DNA of 64,000 nt from assembly GCF_934330165.1 (NCBI RefSeq), contig NZ_CAKRGI010000008.1:1-64000 (forward strand), read 5' to 3'. Below, one piece after another: positions 53,756 to 63,614 of this stretch. The DNA is from an uncultured Mediterraneibacter sp. Its GTDB lineage: Bacteria; Bacillota; Clostridia; Lachnospirales; Lachnospiraceae. Position 1 is the first letter of the stretch. Each line of letters begins with the position of its first letter. Below the pieces are notes generated by a model. That model was not told where the DNA came from. It saw nothing but the letters and a program-made list of their open reading frames with translations, and did not search any database. A program made the translations under genes and the position numbers.

Positions 53756-54961
53756 ATGAAAAGAAAGTTATTTTTATTAACTGGAATTATTTTTGTGCTT
53801 TTGAGCGGATGTGGGAAAGAAAAAAATTCTGCTGTGAAAGATCAATTTGAATCCGGGTATATGGAATTATTTGGAACGCATCCTGCTGTAACAAAAAAAG
53901 GGGATTTTCAGGTAATGGAAGGGATTGCATATTTTACAGATTACAAAAATCAGATTTGTACCCCCATCTGTAATAAACCGGATTGTCGTCATTTGTCAGT
54001 ATATGAAGACGAAGATACACAGTGCAATGCAGTTTGTGATGGGGTAAGAATTTTTCCATATAAGGAGAAACTTTATCGTATCAGGACAGCGGAAAATGGG
54101 AAGAGTGAACTGGTTCTGTCAGACTTAGATGGGAGTAATCCCAAAAGTGGAGGAACTTTTGATACCGGATCACTTTTGACGGATGCAGTTGTGAAAAAAA
54201 ATAAGTTGTATTATGTCAATATGGTGATGAATGATGCAACAGGAGAGATAACCGGACCAGAAAAGGTAGCTGAGACACCTGTCTGGAAGTTATGTTCACT
54301 GGATTTAGATACCATGGATCAAAAACTAATTTTAGAAATAAAGGATGCACGAAGTTTTTGCCTGTTGGGAGGGAATGAGGAGTATCAGTTTTATGCGGTA
54401 ATAAAAGACCGTGGTGCAGAGTATTACAGATTTGATTATCTGAACGAAGAGACGGTTTCGATACTATTGAATACAGGAAGTTATTCAAAAATAAAAATGT
54501 CAGATGATGGAAAGTCTCTTTACTATGTAGGAAATGATGGAAAAGAGATTTATAAATATGAGATTGAGACAGAAAAAATAAGTTCTGTTGTGGGAGCGGG
54601 AGAACTGAAAAAAATTACTGCGGCTACGGAGATAGAACTTGTGATAGAAGGAGAGCATGAGGGAACGGTTTTATTCAGGATATTACCCGAAAATGAACTG
54701 TATGTAAAGAAGGGGACGGAAATTCTGAGAACAGGGCTTAGTGAGCGGCTGCCGGAAGAAGCAGCGTGGCTGAGCGGAATTAGAAGTACCACAGAGGAAG
54801 GCTTTTTCTTTTCTTATCAGGCGAACAATGAAAAATCAGATACAGAGGGAGATCTTATTACCTGGTATGCGTATATTAGCTGGTCGGAGCTGTTCGATAA
54901 AGAGGGAAAAATAAAAGTAGTACATAGTCCGCATATTTCATCCGCAGGAAATCTTCTTTAG
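53756..54961 (+). CDS. CNKPDCRH-motif lipoprotein, paralogue 1
   Basis: A 401-residue lipoprotein of unknown function. Lipobox LSGC (Cys19). A conserved patch holds Cys72, Cys77, His79 and Cys90 (CNKPDCRHL, then EDEDTQC), shared with the two following paralogues. The rest has repeated short beta-strand blocks (YFTD, LYRIRT, LYYVGN, IYKYEIET), suggesting a beta-propeller-like fold. The C terminus WYAYISWSELF with VVHSPHISSAGN is also shared. GGAGG precedes the start. It opens the cluster leading to the ABC exporter genes. Confidence 0.82.
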   Translation: MKRKLFLLTGIIFVLLSGCGKEKNSAVKDQFESGYMELFGTHPAVTKKGDFQVMEGIAYFTDYKNQICTPICNKPDCRHLSVYEDEDTQCNAVCDGVRIFPYKEKLYRIRTAENGKSELVLSDLDGSNPKSGGTFDTGSLLTDAVVKKNKLYYVNMVMNDATGEITGPEKVAETPVWKLCSLDLDTMDQKLILEIKDARSFCLLGGNEEYQFYAVIKDRGAEYYRFDYLNEETVSILLNTGSYSKIKMSDDGKSLYYVGNDGKEIYKYEIETEKISSVVGAGELKKITAATEIELVIEGEHEGTVLFRILPENELYVKKGTEILRTGLSERLPEEAAWLSGIRSTTEEGFFFSYQANNEKSDTEGDLITWYAYISWSELFDKEGKIKVVHSPHISSAGNLL

Positions 54962-55033
54962 AAATTTTTTCATTTTCTCCAAAGGCTCTCTTAAGTCATA
55001 CTTGATAAATTAAAAGAAAAAGGGGTGCTGGAG

Positions 55034-56284
55034 ATGAAGAAAAGGGGAAAAAGGAAGTTTGGATCGAGGATACTTGCAGGAATGATCGTTTTATCTGTAT
55101 GTGGGTGTTCAGATTATACAAGTAACGATAAATTGCAGTCGGATTATATAGAAATGTATGGTGGGAATATAATAACGGAAACAGGCTATTTTACAAATGC
55201 AAGCGGAATCCTCTATTATGTAGATTTCACAACGCAGGATGCAATTCCGGTCTGCAATAAACCGGACTGCAGGCATCTTTCAAAAGCGGAAGATGCTGAT
55301 ACAGAATGTGATGCAGCGATTGACGGGGCAAGAGTGTTTCCATATAAGGGGAAGCTGCTCGGAATCAGTGAAGATTCAAAAGGAAATGAAGAAATCTACA
55401 GTTCTGATATAGACGGGAGCAACCGGAAGGTGAAGAAAAAACTGGAAAGTTCTAATATGTTCATTAATGAAGGCGTAATTGCGAAAGATTCATTTTTTTA
55501 TGTAGCAACAATGCCTGAAGTGGATGACCAGGAAAATATGAAGTGGATTTCAGTATTGAAAAAACTAAATTTAGATACTTTTGAGGCAACGCAGTTAGAT
55601 TCTGTAGAATGTAAAGACGCTTTGGGATTTCAATTACTTGGAGGAACGGAAGAATATCAGATTTATTCTTTGATCAAGGATGATGAAACTTTATTTTACA
55701 AGCTGGATTATGAGTCATGTGAATCGGAACAGATTGAATTATTTCAAAGTGGATATGAGCGGATTTTACCTGAAGAAAATGAAAACAGCTTTTATTATCT
55801 GAGTGTTGAGGGCGGAGAAAGAAATCTTTATCAATATGATATTGACAGTAGAAAAAATAAGCTTTGCCTTGAAAATGAAAAAATTTTGGAGAATGCAGGA
55901 GGGGATATTGTAGGATCAGACCTATGTGGAAAATGCCGGGAAGGAATCGTGTACTGGGTCAGAACATGGACGGAGGAGCGAGAAGAAAAGATGTTCTTGC
56001 TGGATTATAATGGAAAAATACAGGAACTGTCGATGCCGCAGCAACTTCCGGTTGCAGGTACACATTTTTATGATGCGATATGTGCAACAGAGAAAGGAAT
56101 GTACTTTTGGTATTCAAAGGATTTTGAATCCAATGGTTTTCAGGACAATGTCGACTGGCAGGCATACACGGAGTGGGATGATTTAGTCAATGAGAAAAGT
56201 GTCATAAAAAATGTGATAAAGCCACATATGACAGCTATGGGTGAGCTGGTTGACGAAAATGGAAATCCGATAAACGAACAGTAA
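55034..56284 (+). CDS. CNKPDCRH-motif lipoprotein, paralogue 2
   Basis: A 416-residue paralogue of the preceding lipoprotein. The signal peptide ends at Cys23 or Cys25 (SVCGC). Cys74, Cys79, His81 and Cys92 keep the C-x4-C-x-H-x10-C spacing. Beta-strand repeats (LYYVDF, FYYLSVE, LYQYDIDS) and a C-terminal WQAYTEWDDL with KPHMTAMGE follow. The start at 55034 follows AAAGGGG; the same upstream string precedes paralogue 3. No enzymatic motif was recognised. Confidence 0.82.
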   Translation: MKKRGKRKFGSRILAGMIVLSVCGCSDYTSNDKLQSDYIEMYGGNIITETGYFTNASGILYYVDFTTQDAIPVCNKPDCRHLSKAEDADTECDAAIDGARVFPYKGKLLGISEDSKGNEEIYSSDIDGSNRKVKKKLESSNMFINEGVIAKDSFFYVATMPEVDDQENMKWISVLKKLNLDTFEATQLDSVECKDALGFQLLGGTEEYQIYSLIKDDETLFYKLDYESCESEQIELFQSGYERILPEENENSFYYLSVEGGERNLYQYDIDSRKNKLCLENEKILENAGGDIVGSDLCGKCREGIVYWVRTWTEEREEKMFLLDYNGKIQELSMPQQLPVAGTHFYDAICATEKGMYFWYSKDFESNGFQDNVDWQAYTEWDDLVNEKSVIKNVIKPHMTAMGELVDENGNPINEQ

Positions 56285-56318
56285 CTGGTTGGTGATATTA
56301 AAAAAAGGGGTGTTAGAG

Positions 56319-57587
56319 ATGAAGAAAAGGGGAAAAGTTTTCGTTTTAACAGGCAGTATCGTTGCAATGCTGATCACAGGAACCGGATGCTCGAAAAAGC
56401 ATACAGGAATCAAAAATGAAAAGCTTGCATCAGATTATATGGAACTTTTCAATATGTCGGAGGGAATAAAGACAGAAGAAGGGGGCTTTAAGATCCGGGA
56501 CGGTATTTGCTATTATGTTGATTTTGGCGAGGAAAAAGCAATCCCGCTCTGCAATAAACCGGAATGCAGGCATTTATCGGAAGCAGAAGATCCTGATACA
56601 GAATGTAATGCGGTGAGTGGCGAGGATATGTATATTTTCCCATATGGAGACCGGTTGTATGAAATTGCGGAAAATGAAGATGGAACGGTTCTGACAAGCT
56701 CTGCACTGGATCGGACAGACCGGAAAGAAGTAAAGCAGTTGATGGATATTTATGGAAAGTTCGGGCAGGGAGTTGTAGTGAAGAACCGGTTGATCTATAC
56801 CGTTTCAAAAGTGGCAGATGTTCAGAATGCAGAAGAGCTGAATGATTTCACCATGACGCGGAGTATTGAGTGTCTGAACCTTGATACACTTGAAACTGAA
56901 GTGTACGTGGATGCAGGTATCTGTGATGGCTTGCAGTTACTTGGAGGAACGGAGGAGTATCAGGTTTATTCCGTAATAAAGAATTATGAGGGATTCTTTT
57001 ACATTTTAGATTATAAAACCGGGAAATCAGAAGAAATCTCTCTGCATACGGCTGATGGATATAAGAAGATCGTTCCTGCAGATCAGAAAAAAATTTTTTA
57101 TTATGAGGACTGGGAAGTAAGCCCGGATGGAGAAAAAAGCAGTACGGTCTGGCGTTATGATATTGAAAAGAGCAAGGAAGAAGTATTACTGAAAAAAGAA
57201 GAGATTCAGGGAGCGGAAGAAGAGAGCAGTATCCGGTTGATCGGAATCAGAGAGGATGGAATTTTATGTGAGGCGGGTGATGTGCTTTACTTAGTGGATA
57301 AAGACAGTCACCGGGTAAATAAAAAAGTTTCACTTATGGAAGTCCTGCCAATCAGTGATGCAAAAGGGGTGCGGCTGGATTTTGTGACAGAAGATGCGGC
57401 TTATCTTGCCTATGAGATCACGAACAGGACAACGGGAGATGAGAGCGACTGGATCTCCTGGGATGGAGTGATCGGGATGGATGATCTGCTGAACGGAAAA
57501 AAAGCAGTGAAAGTGCTGATCGCACCGAGGATGTCTTCAGCAGGGAATCCGGTGGATGAAGACGGCAATATGACCGGCAGCAAATGA
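56319..57587 (+). CDS. CNKPECRH-motif lipoprotein, paralogue 3
   Basis: A 422-residue paralogue with lipobox GTGC (Cys24). Cys78, Cys83, His85 and Cys96 keep the same spacing (CNKPECRHL, then DPDTEC). A beta-propeller-like middle and the C-terminal IAPRMSSAGN tail are shared with the others; the PH of paralogues 1 and 2 is PR here. The start at 56319 has AAAGGGG 8 bp upstream. It is followed 47 bp later by the ABC permease gene. Confidence 0.82.
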   Translation: MKKRGKVFVLTGSIVAMLITGTGCSKKHTGIKNEKLASDYMELFNMSEGIKTEEGGFKIRDGICYYVDFGEEKAIPLCNKPECRHLSEAEDPDTECNAVSGEDMYIFPYGDRLYEIAENEDGTVLTSSALDRTDRKEVKQLMDIYGKFGQGVVVKNRLIYTVSKVADVQNAEELNDFTMTRSIECLNLDTLETEVYVDAGICDGLQLLGGTEEYQVYSVIKNYEGFFYILDYKTGKSEEISLHTADGYKKIVPADQKKIFYYEDWEVSPDGEKSSTVWRYDIEKSKEEVLLKKEEIQGAEEESSIRLIGIREDGILCEAGDVLYLVDKDSHRVNKKVSLMEVLPISDAKGVRLDFVTEDAAYLAYEITNRTTGDESDWISWDGVIGMDDLLNGKKAVKVLIAPRMSSAGNPVDEDGNMTGSK

Positions 57588-57634
57588 TTCAGTATTAAAA
57601 GGTAAAGGAGATGTTGCGGGAGGAGGGGATGCGG

Positions 57635-59926
57635 ATGCGGCATCTGAAATATGAATGGGAGAAGTTTTTCTCTTTTCGTTATTTTTGGTTTTTATGTGCA
57701 GTATTTTTGTTATTTAATTTATGGAATCTTTCGGAGCAGATCCGGATGGAATTTCCAGCCTCCTCTGTCCGGCAGCTTTATACAGATTTTCAGGAGCAGC
57801 CGGAAGGAGCGAAAGGACAATGGCTGGAAGAGCAGAAAGCGAAGAAAAATGCCCACTATACAGGCAACCAGTATATGGAAGAAGAATTATTTAAAAAGCT
57901 TTCGAGAGAATGGATCCAGACAGAAAAATATGACGAATATCTGGAGGAGATCAAAGAGAGAAGTGCAAAAATGTCAGGTTCTATTTTCTCGGATGAAGGA
58001 ACCTTTGCCTGGAGAAACGCAAAAGTGACTCCTGCGGCTTATGAGAAACTGAAAGGAACGAAGCTTTCCTTTGATCTGTCGGATGGTATTGTAAAGGCAA
58101 CAAAGGCAGATTTTACTGATCTGTGCATGACGATCCTGTTGATGGCAGCAGTTTATTTCCTGATCCTTGATGAGAAAAAGAATAAATTGTATCCATTATT
58201 GAGGTCTGCCAGCCGTGGCAGGGCAGAGGTCATCGGTGCAAAACTGGGAGTGATGGCAGGGATTACGGGACTTTTGGTTCTGCTGCTATATGGAAGTAAT
58301 TATCTTTTTATTTTCCATCAGTATGGTTTTGGAAATCTCACACGTCCCCTTCAGTCAGTGACAGCGTTTTATGAAAGTCCGTTCAGACTGACAGCAGGGC
58401 AATATCTGTGGATGTATCTGCTTTTGAAACTGGTGGTGTGCTATGCGGCTGCATTGCTGATGATATGGATCGCACAAAAGGCAGGGACACCGGCAGGAGC
58501 GATTCTTGCGATCAGTGCAGGAGCAGTTGCAGAATATCTGCTGACCGTGCTGCTCCCGTCAGTCTCTTATGCGGACGGACTGAAGTATATCAATCTTGTG
58601 GAGTATATCAAAATATATCCACTTTTTACGAAGTATCATAATCTTGATTTTTTTGAATATCCGGTCAATGCAATGAGGATTTTTCCGATCGTGGTGCCGT
58701 GTCTGCTGCTTCTTTTTATCGTGCTGAATCTGACCACATTTTGCAGCCACAGATATGGTACAAAATCCGGCAGACAGGGAGGCGCAGAGAAACTATGGAG
58801 AAAACTCCGGAAGACTGCCTGGGGTAAAAAAAGAAGAAAGCGGAAGAAAAAAGGCTTTATTTCGGACAGCCTGGTATGGCATGAGAGTTTCAAAAGTCTT
58901 CTGACGAACCGGACAGTATGGGTGTGCGTGGCAGTATTGTATGGAGCAATTCTTCTTGGAAGAGGTCTGAGGATATGGAACAGTGTGGAAGAAGAATACT
59001 ATAAATATTATATGACCAAAGAGCAGGGAGAACTGACGCAGGAGAAATTGGAAACTTTTGAGAGCGAAAAGAAACGTTATGATGATATTTATTCCATGAC
59101 CCCGGAGGAGAGCGGTCTGAGCAGTGAGGAGATCAGCAGCCGGCAGGAGGAAATACAGTATCAGTACAGTGGGTTCATGAGAGCATATGAACAGGTTCAG
59201 TATGTGGTGGAAAATAACCAGGCAGCAGGAACGGACGAACAGCAGCTGATCTATGAAGGGGGATATGAGCAGTTGTTTGGAGAGATTTCCATGAAAGGAA
59301 GGCTGATCGGAGAGTTACTCTGTGTTCTTGTGGCGGTATACAGTGCGGCAGGACTTCTTGGGATGGAATATGACCTGAAGGTGATGAATCTTCTGCAGAG
59401 TACGAAAAAAGGAAGGGGATCACTCCTGCGGGTGAAACTTGGAGTGGCAGCGGGAGTCACTACGGTTATGTTCATTCTTGTAAAGATACCGGTAGTGATG
59501 CGGATCGTTCAGAATTATCCACTGACAGGATGGACGGCAAAAGTCCGTTCCATGCGATTTACGGGGACATCGGTTTTTAACTGTCCGGTGTGGGCGTATG
59601 TGTTACTTTTGCTTCTGTTGCAGCTGGGAACTTTGTATGTGGTGATCCTGTGCGTGACAGCATTGTCGGCAGTCTTAAAAGATACGATGCTGACACTGAT
59701 CCTGTCGGTTCTGTTATTTGGCGGTACGCTGGTCATGGAATGGGGCGGACTTGGAATGATTCATTCCTGGAGCATCAATACATTACTGGACGGACACCGT
59801 CTGCTACAGTCAGGAGGAATGCAGTTTGCACTGACGGTACTGGTCTTTTGGGGAGTCCTTCCATTGGCGGCAGGAACCGTTCTGCACAGAGTCTATAAGA
59901 AGAGGGGGCAGGCAATATGGAATTAA
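57635..59926 (+). CDS. ABC-2-like exporter permease, duplicated halves
   Basis: A 763-residue membrane protein with two similar halves, each starting with a helix and an extracytoplasmic region and followed by about five helices (roughly 170-380 and 560-760), joined by a very basic linker (KKRRKRKKK near 405-415). Large permeases of this kind occur in peptide/bacteriocin and immunity ABC systems. The start at 57635 has AGGAGGGG (57621-57628) and is preferred over 57611. It overlaps the ATPase gene by 10 bp. Confidence 0.82.
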   Translation: MRHLKYEWEKFFSFRYFWFLCAVFLLFNLWNLSEQIRMEFPASSVRQLYTDFQEQPEGAKGQWLEEQKAKKNAHYTGNQYMEEELFKKLSREWIQTEKYDEYLEEIKERSAKMSGSIFSDEGTFAWRNAKVTPAAYEKLKGTKLSFDLSDGIVKATKADFTDLCMTILLMAAVYFLILDEKKNKLYPLLRSASRGRAEVIGAKLGVMAGITGLLVLLLYGSNYLFIFHQYGFGNLTRPLQSVTAFYESPFRLTAGQYLWMYLLLKLVVCYAAALLMIWIAQKAGTPAGAILAISAGAVAEYLLTVLLPSVSYADGLKYINLVEYIKIYPLFTKYHNLDFFEYPVNAMRIFPIVVPCLLLLFIVLNLTTFCSHRYGTKSGRQGGAEKLWRKLRKTAWGKKRRKRKKKGFISDSLVWHESFKSLLTNRTVWVCVAVLYGAILLGRGLRIWNSVEEEYYKYYMTKEQGELTQEKLETFESEKKRYDDIYSMTPEESGLSSEEISSRQEEIQYQYSGFMRAYEQVQYVVENNQAAGTDEQQLIYEGGYEQLFGEISMKGRLIGELLCVLVAVYSAAGLLGMEYDLKVMNLLQSTKKGRGSLLRVKLGVAAGVTTVMFILVKIPVVMRIVQNYPLTGWTAKVRSMRFTGTSVFNCPVWAYVLLLLLLQLGTLYVVILCVTALSAVLKDTMLTLILSVLLFGGTLVMEWGGLGMIHSWSINTLLDGHRLLQSGGMQFALTVLVFWGVLPLAAGTVLHRVYKKRGQAIWN

Positions 59927-60792
59927 AGATACAGGATCTGTGTAAAAGTTATGGAAAGAAAAAAGCATTGTGGAAATTTACAACAGAATTTGAGAATGGG
60001 ATCTACGGGATTCTTGGTCCCAATGGAGCCGGAAAAAGTACACTGATGAATCTTTTGACGGATAATCTCCTGAGGGATTCCGGGAGTGTCCTGTATGAGG
60101 GAGAGGAAATATTGAACCTTGGGGCATCTTATCGGGAAATTATGGGATATATGCCGCAGCAGCAACAGCTTTATGATACCTTTACGGTTACGCATTTTAT
60201 TTCTTATATGGGTACGCTGAAAGGGATGAAGAGCAGAACCATCCAGAGAAGAATGGACGAACTGCTCCCACTTCTGAATCTGCAAAAGGTAAGAAAGAAG
60301 AAACTAAAAGAACTTTCAGGCGGAATGAAGCAGAGGGTGCTGTTGCTGCAGGCATTGCTGAATGATCCGAAATTCCTGATCCTGGATGAACCGACTGCAG
60401 GACTTGACCCGAAAGAGCGGATCAGGATCAGAAACCTGATCTCAGATCTGAGTGAAGACAGGGTTGTACTGATTGCAACCCATGTAGTATCGGATATTGA
60501 ATTTATTTCTAAAGAAATTTTATTAATGAAAAACGGGAGGCTGGTGGATCAGGACAGCCCGGAAAATCTGCAAAAGAGGATTTACGGTCATGTTTATGAA
60601 CTGTGCATCAGCCAGAATGAACTGGCAAAGGTGAAGAAAGAATATGAAATCAGTAATCTGTTCCGCAGAGACGGTGAGATCATCGTGCGGGTGATCGCGG
60701 ACAAGTGTCCCGTTAAATATGATGCGGTGAAAGTCAGCCCGACGCTGGAGGATGTATATCTGTATGAATTTGAGGGAGTAAAGAGACGGTAA
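59917..60792 (+). CDS. ABC transporter ATP-binding protein
   Basis: A 291-residue ABC ATPase of the ABC-2/bacteriocin-immunity type. Walker A GPNGAGKST near 35-43, Q-loop YMPQQQQL, signature LSGGMKQR near 134, Walker B FLILDEPTAGLDP near 152. The C-terminal 80 residues form a short accessory domain. It overlaps the permease gene, so the pair is one transporter. Confidence 0.92.
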   Translation: MELKIQDLCKSYGKKKALWKFTTEFENGIYGILGPNGAGKSTLMNLLTDNLLRDSGSVLYEGEEILNLGASYREIMGYMPQQQQLYDTFTVTHFISYMGTLKGMKSRTIQRRMDELLPLLNLQKVRKKKLKELSGGMKQRVLLLQALLNDPKFLILDEPTAGLDPKERIRIRNLISDLSEDRVVLIATHVVSDIEFISKEILLMKNGRLVDQDSPENLQKRIYGHVYELCISQNELAKVKKEYEISNLFRRDGEIIVRVIADKCPVKYDAVKVSPTLEDVYLYEFEGVKRR

Positions 60793-60820
60793 CATTTTCC
60801 CGCAAAGGATCAAAGAAGTG

Positions 60821-60944
60821 TTGACAATAGAACGTTTCACTGCTAAGATTAACAGTAGTTGAAAATACTGGATTGTTACTTATCAGAAGGCAAAACCAGA
60901 TTTCGGGAAATAAAGGTTGCTTTATGGACTGAAAGTCTGGTTTT
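60821..60944 (+). promoter_or_regulatory. nagB leader: promoter, RAT site and terminator
   Basis: TTGACA (60821-60826) and an extended -10 TGCTAAGAT (TAAGAT 60844-60849), spacer 17. A 28-bp ribonucleic antiterminator (RAT) sequence at 60870-60897 starts GGATTGTTACT and ends GGCAAAACC, matching LicT/BglG targets. Its 3' end forms the left arm of a terminator (AAAACCAGA with TCTGGTTTT, ending 60944). Binding of an antiterminator would let transcription reach nagB. Confidence 0.88.
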
Positions 60945-61065
60945 CTTTATCTGACAGCCCGGAACGATATCTGCCGGATAAGAAGGATTGGATATAAGAA
61001 GTCAGATCCGGTATTTGCAAAGAATCTAATATGATGAGACAAGTCAGAGCTGAGGAGGAAAAAAG

Positions 61066-61797
61066 ATGAAGATTTATGAGACAAAAGACTATCAGGAGAT
61101 GAGCAGACAGGCTGCTAATATTCTTTCAGCACAGGTTATTTTAAAGCCGGATTGTGTACTGGGTCTGGCAACAGGTTCTACACCGATCGGAACCTACGAT
61201 CAGTTAGTAGACTGGTATAATAAAGGAGATGTTGATTTCTCTCAGGTAAGAACAGTGAATTTGGACGAGTACAGAGGACTGACCCGTGACAATGACCAGA
61301 GCTATTATTATTTCATGCATAAGCATTTATTTGACCGTGTAAATATTAAGTTAGAGAATACAAATGTACCGGACGGAACTCAGGAAGATGCAGCGAAAGA
61401 GTGTGCAAGATATGAAGCACTGATCGAGTCCATGGGTGGAGTTGATATCCAGCTTCTCGGACTTGGACATAACGGACATATTGGGTTCAACGAGCCTGCA
61501 GCAGACTTTGCTGTTACAACTCACTGCGTAGATCTGACAGAAAGCACGATCGAGGCGAATAAGCGTTTCTTTGAATCTGCAGATGATGTACCGAGACAGG
61601 CATATACAATGGGAATCGGAACGATCATGAAAGCAAAGAAGATCCTTCTGGTTGTTAATGGAGAAGAAAAGGCAGATATCGTTGCAAAGGCATTTTTCGG
61701 TCCAGTTACACCGGAAGTTCCGGCATCTATCCTTCAGCTCCACAGAGATGTGACGATCGTTGCTGATAAAGCTGCATTGTCAAAGCTGCCACGATAA
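61066..61797 (+). CDS. nagB: Glucosamine-6-phosphate deaminase
   Basis: A 243-residue cytosolic enzyme converting glucosamine-6-phosphate to fructose-6-phosphate and ammonia. Landmarks: LATGSTPIGTYDQL near 37, NLDEYRGL near 68, and GLGHNGHIGFNEP near 133, with the catalytic Asp, His and Glu. Length matches the family. GAGGAG precedes the start. Its leader shares the RAT site type with the PTS operon downstream, tying uptake and breakdown of amino sugars together. Confidence 0.96.
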   Translation: MKIYETKDYQEMSRQAANILSAQVILKPDCVLGLATGSTPIGTYDQLVDWYNKGDVDFSQVRTVNLDEYRGLTRDNDQSYYYFMHKHLFDRVNIKLENTNVPDGTQEDAAKECARYEALIESMGGVDIQLLGLGHNGHIGFNEPAADFAVTTHCVDLTESTIEANKRFFESADDVPRQAYTMGIGTIMKAKKILLVVNGEEKADIVAKAFFGPVTPEVPASILQLHRDVTIVADKAALSKLPR

Positions 61798-61897
61798 TTT
61801 TCAGCATAATTTAGTGTGAATTGTAGAAAAATTACAACTAAATGAGAGCGTTTATTAAAAAAATATAAATAGTATAAATAGAAAATAAAATAATCGG

Positions 61898-62029
61898 TTG
61901 ACTTTTTTGGTGATTTTTGATAGACTGAGATTACGAAATAAGTCAACGGATTGTTACTGTAAGGCAGGCAAAACCAGATTCAATGAGCATACGGTGATGA
62001 TGTATGTTCAGTTGGTCTGGTTTTTATTT
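61898..62029 (+). promoter_or_regulatory. PTS operon leader: promoter, RAT site and terminator
   Basis: TTGACT (61898-61903) and TAGACT (61921-61926), spacer 17. A RAT at 61948-61975 starts GGATTGTTACT and ends GGCAAAACC. The terminator pairs AAAACCAGA with TCTGGTTTT (62016-62024), followed by TTTATTTT. It lies upstream of the antiterminator gene itself, so the operon is autoregulated by antitermination. Confidence 0.88.
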
Positions 62030-62129
62030 TCACAGGAAGATTTCTGGTGAAAGAGCTGCATTTAGCAGAAGGAACAGTAAGACATGAAAGCGTGTCGAAG
62101 CCGGTACGTTATTTTGGAAGGTCGATTGT

Positions 62130-62966
62130 ATGACGATAGAAAAAGTGATCAATAATAATATTGTTTCAGCTTTTGATGAGACAGGAAGAGAAGTCGTAGT
62201 TATGGGACGTGGGATCGGTTTTGGAAATAGACCGGGAGCAAAGATCCCTGAAGATAAGATAGAAAAGATTTTCAGGATCGAAAGCGGAAGCGTGGCAGAT
62301 CAGTTTAAAGAGCTGCTTGCCGGAGTTCCATTGGAGCATGCAAAGATCTCGAGTGATATTATTTCTTATGCAAAAGGTGCATTGAAGCTGAAGCTGAATC
62401 AGAGCATTTATGTGACGCTTACGGATCATATTAATTTTGCGATTGCGAGATGTGCAAAGGGGATCAACCTTGAAAATGCACTGTTGTGGGAGATCAAGAG
62501 GTTTTATCCGCAGGAGTATGAGCTAGGAAAATATGCGGTTGCCCAGATCAAAGAGCGTCTGAAGGTAGAATTGCCGGAGGACGAGGCAGGGTTTATTGCA
62601 CTTCATTTTGTGAATGCAGAGTATGGAACGAATATCAGAGATGCTTTGCGTTTCCCGAATCAGATGAAGGAAATTCTGGAGATCGTGACGAGGGAGCTTG
62701 GTATCAAGCTGGATGAAGGGACGCTTCATTATGAGCGGTTTATTACTCATATGAAATTTCTGCTTCAGAGAGTTTACAGGAAAGAGCTTCTGCCGGACGA
62801 AGAAAGTGATCTGGCGTACATGATCAGCCAAAAGTATCCGAAAGAATTTGCCTGCAGTAAGAAAGTAGCGGATTATATAGAAAAGACCGCAGAGTGCAGG
62901 TTATCCGGTGAAGAAGTGATGTATCTTGCAATCCACATACGAAGGATTACGATGGCAGAAGAATAA
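62130..62966 (+). CDS. PRD-domain transcription antiterminator (LicT/BglG family)
   Basis: A 278-residue RNA-binding regulator: CAT domain (about 1-55), PRD1 (about 65-170; His in LTDHINFAI) and PRD2 (about 172-278; His in FITHMKFLL and AIHIRR). Phosphorylation of these histidines by the PTS sets activity. It is expected to bind both RAT sites in this window, upstream of nagB and of itself. It is followed 50 bp later by EIIA and then EIIBC. Confidence 0.93.
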   Translation: MTIEKVINNNIVSAFDETGREVVVMGRGIGFGNRPGAKIPEDKIEKIFRIESGSVADQFKELLAGVPLEHAKISSDIISYAKGALKLKLNQSIYVTLTDHINFAIARCAKGINLENALLWEIKRFYPQEYELGKYAVAQIKERLKVELPEDEAGFIALHFVNAEYGTNIRDALRFPNQMKEILEIVTRELGIKLDEGTLHYERFITHMKFLLQRVYRKELLPDEESDLAYMISQKYPKEFACSKKVADYIEKTAECRLSGEEVMYLAIHIRRITMAEE

Positions 62967-63016
62967 AAGTGCAATCAATATAAAAGATAGAAGATAAAAA
63001 GCAGGAGGAAATGTAA

Positions 63017-63502
63017 ATGTTTGGTGGACTTTTTAAGAAAAAGGATAATAAAATGATTCTCGGAGCTCCGGTAAAGGGAAAGGCAGTACCTCTTTCAGAG
63101 GTCAATGATCCGACTTTTGCAGAGGAGATGCTTGGAAAAGGAATGGCAGTCATTCCGGCAGAAGGAAAGATTTATGCTCCGGCAGATGGCGAGATCGGTA
63201 TGGTATTTGATACACTCCATGCAGTCAGCCTTGTATCTGAAGAAGGGACAGAGATTCTGATCCATGTAGGTCTTGATACAGTCAAGATGAACGGAGAGGG
63301 ATTTACAGGTCACGTAAAAGCAGGAGACAAGGTTAAGAAGGGAGATCTTCTCTTAGAGGTTGATCTTGATAAGGTAAAGGCTGCAGGATATGATACGATC
63401 ACTCCGATGCTTGTCTGCAATACAATGGATTATGCATCAGTAGAGGGCGTGACCGGTAAAGAGGTAGAAGCCGGAGATGACGCAGTCATTATCGAAAAAT
63501 AG
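63017..63502 (+). CDS. PTS glucose-type EIIA protein
   Basis: A 161-residue EIIA(Glc)-type phosphocarrier. His68 and His83 (in ILIHVGLDTVKM) correspond to the two active-site histidines of the family. It passes phosphate from HPr to the EIIB domain. It is separate here, not fused to EIIBC. GGAGG precedes the start. Confidence 0.93.
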   Translation: MFGGLFKKKDNKMILGAPVKGKAVPLSEVNDPTFAEEMLGKGMAVIPAEGKIYAPADGEIGMVFDTLHAVSLVSEEGTEILIHVGLDTVKMNGEGFTGHVKAGDKVKKGDLLLEVDLDKVKAAGYDTITPMLVCNTMDYASVEGVTGKEVEAGDDAVIIEK

Positions 63503-63614
63503 GCGTGGCTGTTGCCTGAAAGCAGCATACAACTTAGATTTTGACCGGAATCATGACCGGTTAAAATAGATAAAAGGGATTCAGCAATGAGAGATTTTGA
63601 GAAGGAGGAAAATT

